Assembly: GCA_032251145.1 (NCBI GenBank)
Contig: JAVVER010000109.1
Span: forward strand, 1-11,096
Reading direction: 5' to 3'
Source of the DNA: BRH-c54 sp032251145
Lineage (GTDB): Bacteria; Bacteroidota; Bacteroidia; Flavobacteriales_E; Vicingaceae
Length of the DNA: 11,096 bases
The first letter of the stretch is position 1, and each line of letters opens with the position of its first letter. Position numbers and translations under genes: made by a program. The notes under the pieces were generated by a model. It was not told the origin of the DNA. It was given only the letters and a program-made list of their open reading frames with translations, and ran no database searches. Shown here one piece after another: positions 1-7,558 of this stretch.

Positions 1-166
1 AATACTTTTTAAGGGGTGACTAATTATTAAAATTAATAATTTTCAAAGATATGAGGTTGAAGCCAAGCCTTTGTGTGTAATGGCAACTACGAACTTTATA
101 TCAACTCAATTTTCAACAAACAGCCAACTATTATATTTTTTAGTTACATTAAGAAGTAATCTCCCC
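1..166. other. Intergenic region at left edge, AT-only palindrome
   Basis: No gene is visible here. Positions 22-41 form an AT-only palindrome: 9-bp arms AATTATTAA and TTAATAATT around a 2-nt centre. It lies about 125 bp past the stop of the aldehyde dehydrogenase gene and could be a weak terminator. Positions 44-51 read TATCTTTG on the minus strand, a match to the Bacteroidetes -7 element. No TTTG sits at the right distance upstream, so I do not call a promoter. Confidence 0.4.
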
Positions 167-1609
167 TCACAACTTAATACACACATTTTTAGGTTCAGTA
201 AAGAATTGTAAGGCTTCAAAACCGCCTTCTCTTCCTACTCCTGAGTTTTTAACCCCACCAAAAGGAGTTCTTAAATCTCTTAATAACCAACAATTTACCC
301 AAACAATTCCAGTGTGTAACTTGGCGGCTATTCTATGAGCTTTAGAAAGATTTTCTGTCCATACGGTAGCAGCTAACCCATATTTGGTGCTATTTGCCAT
401 CATCAGTACTTCTTCTTCGGTATCAAAAGGCATAATGGTTACTACCGGACCAAAAATTTCTTCTTGGTTGGTTCTGCAATTAAAGGATAGTCCTTCAATA
501 ATAGTTGGAGCGATGTACCAACCGTTTTCAAACTCTCCACTTAAGCTTACTTGATTTCCTCCTGCTAACACGTTACCGCCTTCTTCTTGAGCCAACTTAA
601 TATATGAAAGCACTTTTTCCATGTGCGATTTAGAAACTACCGCTCCTAAATTAGTGGAAGCATCTAAGGGATTTCCTACTTTTAGCTGCTTGGTTTTTTC
701 TACAAAGGCATTTTTAAACTTTTCGTAAATACCTCGTTGTACAAAAATTCTAGAGCCACACAAACATATTTGTCCTTGATTAGCAAAAGAAGAATGTACC
801 GTAGTTTTTAATGCTTTTTCAAAATCACAATCATCAAAAATAATGTTCGGATTTTTTCCTCCCAATTCCAATGATAATTTTTTAAACATTGGTCCTGCCG
901 TTCTAATAATTTCTGCACCTGTTACTGTCCCTCCGGTAAAAGATACTACAGGAATTTCAGGATGATTGGTAATGGCTGCTCCTACTTTTGGGCCTAAACC
1001 ATGTACAATGTTCAACACCCCTTTCGGGAAACCTGCCTCTATACACAATTTTGAAAGTAAATAAGCTGTCATTGGTGTAACTTCGGATGGTTTTGCAACA
1101 ACTGTGTTTCCTGCAGCTAAAGCAGGAGCTATTTTCCAGCTAAACAAATACAACGGTAAATTCCATGGAGAAATACAGCCGCAAACACCAATAGGTTCTC
1201 TTAAAGTATAATTAATGGCTTGGTCTTCCATAGCATGCGATTCTGAAGCAAAATGCAAAATGCCTGTTGCATAAAACCTAAAATTACTTGCTGCTCTAGG
1301 AATATCAACAGTTTGAGCCAATTTTAACGGTTTACCATTGTCTTTAGACTCTGCTGCTGCCAACATATCTAAATTTTGCTCAATCAAGTCAACCAAACGC
1401 ATAATAATTTTATAGCGTTCTTCTTTTGGAGTTACCGACCATGATGGAAAAGCTGCTTTGGCTGCTTTCACTGCCAATTCTACATCAGTAGCATCAGAAT
1501 CAGGAATAAGAGAATACACCTCTCCTTTTGAAGGGTTGTAGTTGTCTAAATATTGTTTTGATTGAGGTTCAATCAACTCTCCGTTTATATAGTTAAGTAG
1601 TTTTTCCAT
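167..1609 (-). CDS. 2-aminomuconate-6-semialdehyde dehydrogenase-type aldehyde dehydrogenase
   Basis: A 480-residue cytosolic NAD(P)-dependent aldehyde dehydrogenase of normal family length. Visible landmarks are the SPWNLPL motif with oxyanion Asn150, VAKPSE with cofactor Lys173, SFTGG near 223-227, LELGG with general base Glu248, NQGQIC with catalytic Cys282, and EEIFGPV near 383-389. Near the C-terminus (440-451) CWLLRDLRTPFGG is the form I recall for 2-hydroxymuconic / 2-aminomuconic semialdehyde dehydrogenases, where the arginines hold the substrate carboxylate. The likely reaction is 2-aminomuconate-6-semialdehyde to 2-aminomuconate. The ACMSD-like gene upstream on the same strand would supply that substrate, which strengthens the call. 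A 2-hydroxymuconate-semialdehyde role in aromatic meta-cleavage cannot be excluded from sequence alone. The start is ATG at 1609 with no strong ribosome binding site, as usual in this phylum. Confidence 0.87.
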   Translation of the reverse strand: MEKLLNYINGELIEPQSKQYLDNYNPSKGEVYSLIPDSDATDVELAVKAAKAAFPSWSVTPKEERYKIIMRLVDLIEQNLDMLAAAESKDNGKPLKLAQTVDIPRAASNFRFYATGILHFASESHAMEDQAINYTLREPIGVCGCISPWNLPLYLFSWKIAPALAAGNTVVAKPSEVTPMTAYLLSKLCIEAGFPKGVLNIVHGLGPKVGAAITNHPEIPVVSFTGGTVTGAEIIRTAGPMFKKLSLELGGKNPNIIFDDCDFEKALKTTVHSSFANQGQICLCGSRIFVQRGIYEKFKNAFVEKTKQLKVGNPLDASTNLGAVVSKSHMEKVLSYIKLAQEEGGNVLAGGNQVSLSGEFENGWYIAPTIIEGLSFNCRTNQEEIFGPVVTIMPFDTEEEVLMMANSTKYGLAATVWTENLSKAHRIAAKLHTGIVWVNCWLLRDLRTPFGGVKNSGVGREGGFEALQFFTEPKNVCIKL

Positions 1610-1616
1610 AATTTAT

Positions 1617-1782
1617 ACTTTTTCTGTGTTAGTTAGAGTCAATCTATTAATGTCGAAAGGCTGAACTGTAAAGTTCGAGTTCGAGGCTTTCGCAGTTTTG
1701 AAATCAGGAGTTTACTTTCGTAAATGACTGGTCTTTAAAACAAGAATAACGAAGAAATCGGACTTTACAGACAGACTCTAAA
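1617..1782. repeat. Highly structured intergenic element with nested inverted repeats
   Basis: This spacer between the threonine dehydrogenase and aldehyde dehydrogenase genes holds several inverted repeats. The outer arms are TTAGAGTC (1633-1640) and GACTCTAA (1774-1781). Inside them are CTGTAAAGT (1666-1674) with ACTTTACAG (1762-1770), CGAAAG (1654-1659) with CTTTCG (1687-1692), GAACT (1663-1667) with AGTTC (1672-1676), and TTTAC (1711-1715) with GTAAA (1720-1724). The arms are alternatives in part. No open frame explains it. It may be a dispersed noncoding element or a structured leader of the aldehyde dehydrogenase mRNA. Confidence 0.5.
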
Positions 1783-2715
1783 TTATTTCAAATGCTTTAA
1801 CATATCTATAGTCATAGCCTTCAAATCATACTGATGTTTCCATCCCCAATCTTCTTGAGCAGCAACATCATCAATACTTTGTGGCCAGCTGTCTGCAATC
1901 TTCTGACGTTCGTCCACATTGTAACTTATTTTAAAATTAGGAAGATGTTTTTTTATTTCTGCTGCAATTTCTTTTGGCGAAAAGCTAATACCTCCCAAAT
2001 TATAACTCGAACGAATTTTTACATCTTCTGCTTTTGCATGCATTAACTCAATAGTTGCTCTAATAGCATCGGGCATGTACATCATTGGCAAATAGGTGTT
2101 TTCTGATAAAAAACAAGAAAAATTACCTGTTTTCAATGCTTGATGGTAAATATCTACTGCATAATCAGTTGTTCCTCCACCAGGTAGTGATTTATACCCA
2201 ATTAATCCTGGGTAACGGATACTTCTAACATCTACATTATATTTATTGAAATAATATTCGCACCAACGCTCACCAGCTTGTTTGCTAATGCCATATACCG
2301 TTGTGGGTTCCATAATGGAAAGTTGTGGTGTGTTTACTCTTGGTGTTGTCGGACCAAAAACAGCAATAGAACTTGGCCAATATACTTTTTTAATAATACC
2401 TTCTTTAGCTAAATTTAGCACATTAAACAAGCTGTCCATGTTTAGTTGCCATCCAAATTCTGGGTTCTTCTCTGCTGTAGCAGAAAGCAAGGCTGCCAAT
2501 AAATACACTTGAGTAACTTGGTATTTTTTTACAATAGCTAACAATTGTTCTTTGTTTAAAATATCCAGTATTTCAAACGGACCCGATTGTTCTTGTTGAG
2601 GCATTTTTATATCTGAAGCAACAACCTTATCGTTGCCATACATTTTTCTTAATTCTTCAACTAACTCTGTTCCAATTTGCCCCGAAGAGCCTATTACTAA
2701 TATCGTTTCTGACAT
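1783..2715 (-). CDS. L-threonine 3-dehydrogenase, short-chain (GalE-like) type
   Basis: A 310-residue extended short-chain dehydrogenase. It has an N-terminal Rossmann motif GSSGQIG (9-15), a Ser at WPSS (115-116), and the catalytic pair Tyr141/Lys145 in VYGISKQAGERW. Segments such as LLSATAEKNP, PGGGTTDYAVDI and QKIADSWPQSIDD closely match my recollection of the NAD-dependent threonine dehydrogenase of Flavobacterium frigidimaris. The reaction is L-threonine to 2-amino-3-oxobutyrate, normally followed by the Kbl ligase to give glycine and acetyl-CoA; kbl is not in this window. The ATG at 2715 is preceded by GGAG at a good distance, one of the few clear Shine-Dalgarno sites here. The gene sits between two genes of tryptophan catabolism on the same strand but is separated from both by more than 170 bp, so it may be its own transcript. 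Confidence 0.9.
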   Translation of the reverse strand: MSETILVIGSSGQIGTELVEELRKMYGNDKVVASDIKMPQQEQSGPFEILDILNKEQLLAIVKKYQVTQVYLLAALLSATAEKNPEFGWQLNMDSLFNVLNLAKEGIIKKVYWPSSIAVFGPTTPRVNTPQLSIMEPTTVYGISKQAGERWCEYYFNKYNVDVRSIRYPGLIGYKSLPGGGTTDYAVDIYHQALKTGNFSCFLSENTYLPMMYMPDAIRATIELMHAKAEDVKIRSSYNLGGISFSPKEIAAEIKKHLPNFKISYNVDERQKIADSWPQSIDDVAAQEDWGWKHQYDLKAMTIDMLKHLK

Positions 2716-2978
2716 AAATTACTCCGTATTTTCCCGCTTGGCAGGCATTTTTATTTTTTGTCGAAAATACACATTTTGAGAAAAAAATAAAGTGATATTG
2801 ATTAACTATTTTTGTTTTTGTATGATGACAAAAGAAAACACACCTCTGATGTTGTAATCTCGCTGCTATCGCAGCTTCGAACAACATCTACTCTTCTCAA
2901 GAGGAGAAAAGGACTGCGTAAAATGGGATTGTGTATTGGAAAAGTCCCCTTCGGGGGATTAGGGGGCTTTAGCTTCCT
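2716..2978. repeat. Intergenic palindrome cluster between ACMSD and tdh genes
   Basis: This spacer contains no convincing gene. GATGTTGT (2848-2855) pairs with ACAACATC (2881-2888) and encloses a GCTGC-tatc-GCAGC hairpin (2862-2875). CTCTT-ctc-AAGAG follows at 2891-2903. The part next to the threonine dehydrogenase start (2716-2770) should hold its promoter: TATTTTCG at 2769-2762 on the minus strand is an imperfect -7 element. CCCGCTTGGCAGGCA at 2735-2749 looks like half of a larger palindrome. Confidence 0.45.
2945..2970 (-). terminator. CCCC-TTCG-GGGG hairpin after the ACMSD-like gene
   Basis: TCCCC (2945-2949) and GGGGA (2954-2958) close a TTCG tetraloop; the C(UUCG)G form is an exceptionally stable RNA loop. 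A second G-run (2963-2967) can replace the first as pairing partner. It begins about 10 bp past the stop of the ACMSD-like gene and is a common type of intergenic hairpin in Bacteroidetes. It lacks a clean U-run, so rho-independent termination is only likely, not certain. Confidence 0.45.
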
Positions 2979-4046
2979 CTACCCCAACCATCTCCTAACG
3001 TTATCTTTCCAAATGTTTTTTACTTCTTCTTCGGTTAAAATATTTAGTGCTAATGCATCGTCCAACACTTTTCCTGGGTAAGAATTTTTTACAGATTCCA
3101 TTTCTCCCAAAGGATAAGGGTCATCTAATCCGCAAACAATTTGTTCGCTGCCTACTCTATGTTTAAGCAACTGTAAAGTATAAGGATCATGCACCAAGGT
3201 ATCGAAAAATAAATTGGGATGCCCGAGTGTGGTTTTAGGATGTTCCACATCTTGAAACAAATCGGGTCTGCCCTCAAAACCTTGCACTCTTCTACCAAAA
3301 TTTGCCTGACCCAACATGCAACCATGAGCAAAGCAAGTTCTGATATTCGGAAAACGATTGGGAATATTTTTAAGGGTAAACATGTGCAACGCATCTGCCG
3401 ACTGAGCCATCATCCACACCAAATGAAAACGCCAATATTCATCTTTTAATGCTACCATTTTCTCCCCATCATAAGGATGAATTTCTACCGCTAAATTGTA
3501 TTTGTTAGCCAACTCGTAAATAGGAAAAACCACTTCGTCAGCAATAGAAACCCACTGACTTTGAGCGTTTAAAAAATGTGTGGGCAAACACAACAATTTC
3601 ATTTTATGTTGTTTTACACAACGTTCTATTTCTTTCAACGCTTGTTCTATGTATAACGGCTGCACCACGAAACCGCAAGTAAATTTATCGGGGTGATTAT
3701 GCTGCACCGAAGCGTTAAAATCGTTTTGCCAACGAATAGCATCTATGGCATCTTGTTTTTCCCAACCATTACAATAAATTTGAGAAAGATTAAGCATTAC
3801 GGCATGGTCGATATTGTTTTTTTCCATCCATATTATTTTTTCATCTAAGAAAAAACTTTTATCGGTAATGGGTCTCGACCATGTTCCTTGGTGCATAAAT
3901 TGTTTTTTGTCGTCTATCCAAAACAATTTTTTATCTTTCATAAACTGAGGCACCTCGTGAGGTTCGGGCAATAAATGTCCGTGAGCATTAATTCGTTCTA
4001 TCTTTTTTGGGTTTTCTTTATCTATCATTATTTTAATTCTTTTCAT
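2979..4046 (-). CDS. 2-amino-3-carboxymuconate-6-semialdehyde decarboxylase (ACMSD)-like amidohydrolase
   Basis: A 355-residue amidohydrolase-fold protein, counting from the ATG at 4046. The metal ligands of ACMSD are in place: HGH (His22, His24) in NAHGHLLP, His190 in EIHPYDG, His241 in FAHGCML, and Asp308 in GLDDPYPLGE. The spacing of the first four matches what I recall for the Pseudomonas enzyme. Also conserved are GRR.QGFEGRPDL with the substrate Arg near 260 and FFDTLVHDP near 280-288. The likely reaction is decarboxylation of ACMS, the product of 3-hydroxyanthranilate dioxygenase, to 2-aminomuconate-6-semialdehyde, the substrate of the dehydrogenase encoded at 167-1609. A GTG at 4067 would add seven residues, and an ATG at 4028 would begin just after the upstream stop. 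I prefer 4046, which follows a purine-rich GGAAAA and overlaps the upstream gene by 14 bp, suggesting translational coupling. Confidence 0.87.
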   Translation of the reverse strand: MKRIKIMIDKENPKKIERINAHGHLLPEPHEVPQFMKDKKLFWIDDKKQFMHQGTWSRPITDKSFFLDEKIIWMEKNNIDHAVMLNLSQIYCNGWEKQDAIDAIRWQNDFNASVQHNHPDKFTCGFVVQPLYIEQALKEIERCVKQHKMKLLCLPTHFLNAQSQWVSIADEVVFPIYELANKYNLAVEIHPYDGEKMVALKDEYWRFHLVWMMAQSADALHMFTLKNIPNRFPNIRTCFAHGCMLGQANFGRRVQGFEGRPDLFQDVEHPKTTLGHPNLFFDTLVHDPYTLQLLKHRVGSEQIVCGLDDPYPLGEMESVKNSYPGKVLDDALALNILTEEEVKNIWKDNVRRWLG

Positions 4047-4971
4047 ATTTTTTCCAAGTGGCAACACATCTAAAACCTACGTATTCTGAGGGGTATTCTT
4101 GCTGTTGTGGAATATCAAAATGAGTGTCGGTAGTATCTCTCCAATTACCACCTATTATTTTATTTTCTTCTGCCAACCATTCGCTTGCATTTCCATAAAA
4201 ATGAAAAGCGATACCTTCGTTTTTAGGACAATATGTTGCTAATAGTGGTTCTTTTGATATTAATGAACTATCTATTCTACAAGGTTCAACATTATAATTA
4301 TTATCAGTTATTAAACTATCGTTTAATTGATGTGTTAATCGACATAAAAGCGGATTATGCTTCTTTACTTTTTTAGGTGGATTATTCTTAAAAAAATCTT
4401 TACCCAGCAACCATTCTTCTTTTGTGGGTAACCGATATTCAGGATAAATGTTGTACCTCAAATCAGGTGGCGTATTATTGTATTTTCCATTGTAATAGTT
4501 TTCTATAGAAAAATAATTCTCTGCATTTTGATTTGGTTGATGCTCTAATATTTTTGCCCTAATTAAATAAATTTCAAAAACCCTATCAGCCCTCCACTTA
4601 CAAAAAGCTATGGCTTGTTGTTGTGTAATTCCTACAACTGGAAAATCTTTATATGCAGGGTGAATGAAATATGTTGGATTATAAAAACTTGACAAACAAA
4701 GATAACTATCCCAAACCAATGTATCTAGCTGAGAAGAAAGAAATTCGTCCGAATCTTTCCCAAATACTATTTTTAACCAAAATTGATACTCGAGATAACT
4801 AAAATTTGAAACTTCAGCTTTGTCAATAAAAAGGTTATCTGCAATTTTTGTTGTTCCAGGAGGTGTTTCTTTTGAAAAATCTTTTACCTTATCTTTTTTA
4901 ATAAAACTGCTAAGCACAACAACTATTGCCGTTACAAATAAAATATAATAGATAAGTTTAAATGGTCGCAT
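4033..4971 (-). CDS. Membrane-anchored SUMF1/FGE-fold protein, probably non-catalytic
   Basis: A 312-residue protein. The ATG at 4971 is preferred over an in-frame TTG three codons earlier. Residues about 5-23 are a hydrophobic signal or signal-anchor segment with no lipobox cysteine, so the rest should face the periplasm. The C-terminal part carries formylglycine-generating-enzyme fold marks: FIDKAEVSNFSYLEY, YRLPTKEEWL, NASEWL, IGGNW and a final VGFRCVA. The enzyme's redox cysteine pair should follow the GG[NS]W motif but is absent, so sulfatase maturation is unlikely. In Bacteroidetes, relatives such as GldJ, GldK and PorK use this fold structurally in gliding or secretion, but I see no specific match to them. 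A possible promoter lies about 210 bp upstream. The stop overlaps the ACMSD-like start, though a functional link is unclear. Confidence 0.72.
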   Translation of the reverse strand: MRPFKLIYYILFVTAIVVVLSSFIKKDKVKDFSKETPPGTTKIADNLFIDKAEVSNFSYLEYQFWLKIVFGKDSDEFLSSQLDTLVWDSYLCLSSFYNPTYFIHPAYKDFPVVGITQQQAIAFCKWRADRVFEIYLIRAKILEHQPNQNAENYFSIENYYNGKYNNTPPDLRYNIYPEYRLPTKEEWLLGKDFFKNNPPKKVKKHNPLLCRLTHQLNDSLITDNNYNVEPCRIDSSLISKEPLLATYCPKNEGIAFHFYGNASEWLAEENKIIGGNWRDTTDTHFDIPQQQEYPSEYVGFRCVATWKKYEKN

Positions 4972-5151
4972 CTTTAACAAATATAGCTAATTAAGTTTGT
5001 TTTTTTAAAACACAAATTGACACGTATCGCACAAATTTTTTCTGCTTTGCTAATAATATTCTCACAAAAACATCTTCGATGTTTTATAATTTGTGACCAT
5101 CAGTGAAATTTACATTTTTTAATTTGTGTGTCCTTAGCAAATAGACCTTGT

Positions 5152-5182
5152 TTTGTGTGATAACTCTTATTAATTAGGTTCA
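5152..5182 (+). promoter_or_regulatory. Weak putative promoter for isocitrate dehydrogenase
   Basis: TTTG (5152-5155), 19 bp, then TAGGTTCA (5175-5182), which keeps TA and TT of TAnnTTTG but not the final TG. It would overlap the opposing minus-strand promoter and give a leader of roughly 135 nt. No better candidate was found closer to the ATG at 5325. Confidence 0.25.
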
Positions 5183-5211
5183 AAGATAAGAAAAAAGTGC
5201 TGTTTTCTAAA
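5181..5211 (-). promoter_or_regulatory. Putative Bacteroidetes promoter for the SUMF1-fold/ACMSD transcript
   Basis: On the minus strand TTTA (5211-5208), 19 bp, then TATCTTTG (5188-5181). The -7 element matches TAnnTTTG exactly and the -33 element matches 3 of 4 bases. It would give a leader of about 200 nt that includes the CACAAATT hairpins. The position is inferred from consensus only. Confidence 0.45.
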
Positions 5212-5324
5212 TCCCTCCAAAAGGATGAATTTTTTATCTCTTCATCGTTTGAAAATAGCATATATTATGAGTAGCTTCGCACTTCAATTATCAATATTCT
5301 TTATCATATAAAATACGGTTTATC

Positions 5325-7550
5325 ATGACACAAAAATCTAAAATTATTTACACCAAAACAGATGAAGCACCTGCTTTGGCGACTTACTCGCTTTTACCTA
5401 TTGTAAAATCGTTTACATCTACAGCAGCTATTGAAGTAGAAACTAAAGACATTTCTTTAGCAGCAAGAATTTTAGCTCTTTTCCCTGATTTTTTATCTGA
5501 TAACCAAAAAATCACTGACGATTTAGCTTATTTAGGCGATTTGGCAACAAAACCTGAAGCTAACATCGTTAAACTTCCTAATATTAGTGCTTCTATTCCT
5601 CAATTAAAAGATGCTATTAAAGAACTTCAAGGAAAAGGATATGCTCTTCCTGATTATCCTGATAGTCCTAAAAATGCTACAGAAGAAGACATTAGAAGCA
5701 GATATGATAAAGTGAAAGGTAGTGCTGTAAACCCTGTTTTAAGAGAAGGAAATTCTGACAGAAGAGCTCCTAAAGCGGTAAAAAATTATGCTAAAAAACA
5801 TCCACATAGCATGGGAGCTTGGTCGGCAGATTCTAAATCGCATGTGGCTCACATGAATGGTGGTGATTTTTACAGTTCAGAAAAATCGGTAGTAATGGAT
5901 AAGGATACACACTTTAGCATAGAACTAACTGACAATATTGGAGATACTACTGTTTTAAAAGATAAAACATCCGTAAAAAAAGACGAAATTATTGATTCGG
6001 CTGTATTGAATGCAGCTAAACTAAGAGCTTTTATTGGTGAGCAAATTGAAGATGCGAAACAAAAAGATGTGTTATTTTCGATTCACTTAAAAGCTACCAT
6101 GATGAAGGTTTCCGATCCGGTTATTTTTGGTCATTTTGTGGAAGTATTTTTTAAAGAGGTATTTGAAAAACATGCTGCTACATTCAGCAAATTAGGATTT
6201 AATCCAAACAATGGTTTAACAGATTTATATACTAAATTAAACAGTTTAGATGGTGCTGAAAAAAGTGCTATTATAGCTGATATTGATGCTTGTTATGCTA
6301 ACCGTCCAAAATTAGCTATGGTAGATTCTAACAAAGGAATTACCAATTTACACATGCCTAATGATGTAATTATTGATGCATCTATGCCAGCTTACATCAG
6401 AAACTCAGGAAAAATGTGGGGACCTGATGGCAACGCTAAAGACACTAAATTTATTATTCCTGATACAAGCTATGCTGGTTTATACCAAGTAGTAATTGAC
6501 GATTGTAAGAAAAATGGAGCTTACAATCCATCAACTATGGGAAGCGTTCCTAATGTGGGATTAATGGCTCAAAAAGCCGAAGAATATGGTTCGCACGATA
6601 AAACATTTATTATTGGAAAAGCAGGAGTAGTAAAAGTTAAAGATGGCAATGGCAATGTGTTGATGGAACAAACTGTTAGTGAAGGCGATATTTTTAGAAT
6701 GTGTCAAACCAAAGATGCTCCAATACAAGATTGGGTAAAATTGGCTGTAAACAGAGCAAGAGCTTCGCAAACACCTGCTGTTTTTTGGTTAGACGAAAGC
6801 AGAGCTCACGATAATAAGCTAATTGCTAAAGTAAAAACCTACTTAGCCGACCATGATACTGATGGTTTAGAAATTCATATTTTATCGCCAAAAGAGGCAA
6901 TGGATTTTACCTTAGCAAGAATAAGAGATGGAAAAGACACTATTTCTGTTACAGGAAATGTATTAAGAGATTACTTAACCGATTTATTCCCTATTTTAGA
7001 AGTAGGGACAAGTGCTAAAATGCTTTCTATCGTTCCATTAATGAATGGCGGTGGTTTGTTTGAAACAGGTGCTGGAGGTTCTGCTCCAAAACATGTAGAG
7101 CAATTTGTTAATGAAAATCATTTAAGATGGGATTCGTTAGGTGAGTTTTTAGCATTAGCGGTTTCATTAGAACATTTAAGCGAAGTAAACAACAATCCGA
7201 AAGCTAAAATATTAGCAGAAACGTTAGATGAAGCTACAGGCAAATTTTTGGAAAACGATAAATCTCCATCAAGAAAAGCAGGTGAATTGGATAACAGAGG
7301 CAGCCACTTTTACTTAGCCATTTATTGGGCTGAGGCATTGGCAAAACAATCGAAAGATGTGGAGCTAAAAACTAAATTTACGCCAATAGCTCAAGATTTA
7401 ATTTCTAGCGAAAACACTATAGTAAATGAATTAAACAGTGTACAAGGAAGTCCGTTAAATATTGGCGGATATTATTATCCATCTGTTGAAAAAGTAGCTA
7501 CCGCCATGTGTCCAAGTGGAACTTTTAATGCGATTTTAGCTCAGATATAA
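5325..7550 (+). CDS. icd: NADP-dependent isocitrate dehydrogenase, monomeric type
   Basis: A 741-residue full-length monomeric isocitrate dehydrogenase (family usually about 740 residues). It oxidatively decarboxylates isocitrate to 2-oxoglutarate with NADP in the cytosolic TCA cycle. The active site known from the Azotobacter vinelandii enzyme is complete with an offset of one residue: Ser133, Asn136, Arg140 and Arg146 in GSAVNPVLREGNSDRRAP; Lys256 in HLKATMMKVSDP; Asp347 and Asp351 in NDVIIDASMP; Tyr421; and metal ligands Asp549 and Asp553 in LRDYLTDLFP. NADP-site residues His590 (GGSAPKHVEQ) and Arg601 (NHLRWDS) are present. The ATG at 5325 starts a typical MTQKSKIIYT N-terminus with no strong Shine-Dalgarno site. 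The gene stands alone between a divergent regulatory region and a hairpin array. Confidence 0.97.
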   Translation: MTQKSKIIYTKTDEAPALATYSLLPIVKSFTSTAAIEVETKDISLAARILALFPDFLSDNQKITDDLAYLGDLATKPEANIVKLPNISASIPQLKDAIKELQGKGYALPDYPDSPKNATEEDIRSRYDKVKGSAVNPVLREGNSDRRAPKAVKNYAKKHPHSMGAWSADSKSHVAHMNGGDFYSSEKSVVMDKDTHFSIELTDNIGDTTVLKDKTSVKKDEIIDSAVLNAAKLRAFIGEQIEDAKQKDVLFSIHLKATMMKVSDPVIFGHFVEVFFKEVFEKHAATFSKLGFNPNNGLTDLYTKLNSLDGAEKSAIIADIDACYANRPKLAMVDSNKGITNLHMPNDVIIDASMPAYIRNSGKMWGPDGNAKDTKFIIPDTSYAGLYQVVIDDCKKNGAYNPSTMGSVPNVGLMAQKAEEYGSHDKTFIIGKAGVVKVKDGNGNVLMEQTVSEGDIFRMCQTKDAPIQDWVKLAVNRARASQTPAVFWLDESRAHDNKLIAKVKTYLADHDTDGLEIHILSPKEAMDFTLARIRDGKDTISVTGNVLRDYLTDLFPILEVGTSAKMLSIVPLMNGGGLFETGAGGSAPKHVEQFVNENHLRWDSLGEFLALAVSLEHLSEVNNNPKAKILAETLDEATGKFLENDKSPSRKAGELDNRGSHFYLAIYWAEALAKQSKDVELKTKFTPIAQDLISSENTIVNELNSVQGSPLNIGGYYYPSVEKVATAMCPSGTFNAILAQI

Positions 7551-7558
7551 ACTTTAGA

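Larger units (their letters stand above)
4972..5324. promoter_or_regulatory. Divergent regulatory region with nested CACAAATT inverted repeats
   Basis: This 353-bp region separates the SUMF1-fold gene (minus) from the isocitrate dehydrogenase gene (plus). CACAAATT occurs forward at 5011-5018 and 5030-5037 and inverted (AATTTGTG) at 5088-5095 and 5121-5128, so the four copies nest symmetrically. At the centre AAAACATC (5067-5074) and GATGTTTT (5078-5085) form a hairpin with a 3-nt loop, extended by TCACAAA (5062-5068) and TTTGTGA (5090-5096). Positions 4978-4985 give TATATTTG on the minus strand directly before the SUMF1-fold start, a second possible -7 element that would leave almost no leader. 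No gene is seen. Confidence 0.5.

Noticed and set aside
1834..3449. Open frames at 1834-2046, 2282-2512, 2812-3081 and 3219-3449 on plus, and 2657-2887 and 3152-3394 on minus
   Set aside because: They lie across or antisense to well-supported enzymes or palindromic spacers, show no domain-like composition, and are rich in residues typical of shadow frames (Cys, His, Phe, Ile runs).
4047..4067. GTG start at 4067 for the ACMSD-like gene
   Set aside because: It increases the overlap with the upstream gene to 35 bp and adds residues with no counterpart in the family. ATGs at 4046 and 4028 are better placed.
6561..6770. Open frame on minus inside the isocitrate dehydrogenase gene
   Set aside because: It is antisense to a conserved enzyme core, with no recognisable protein features.
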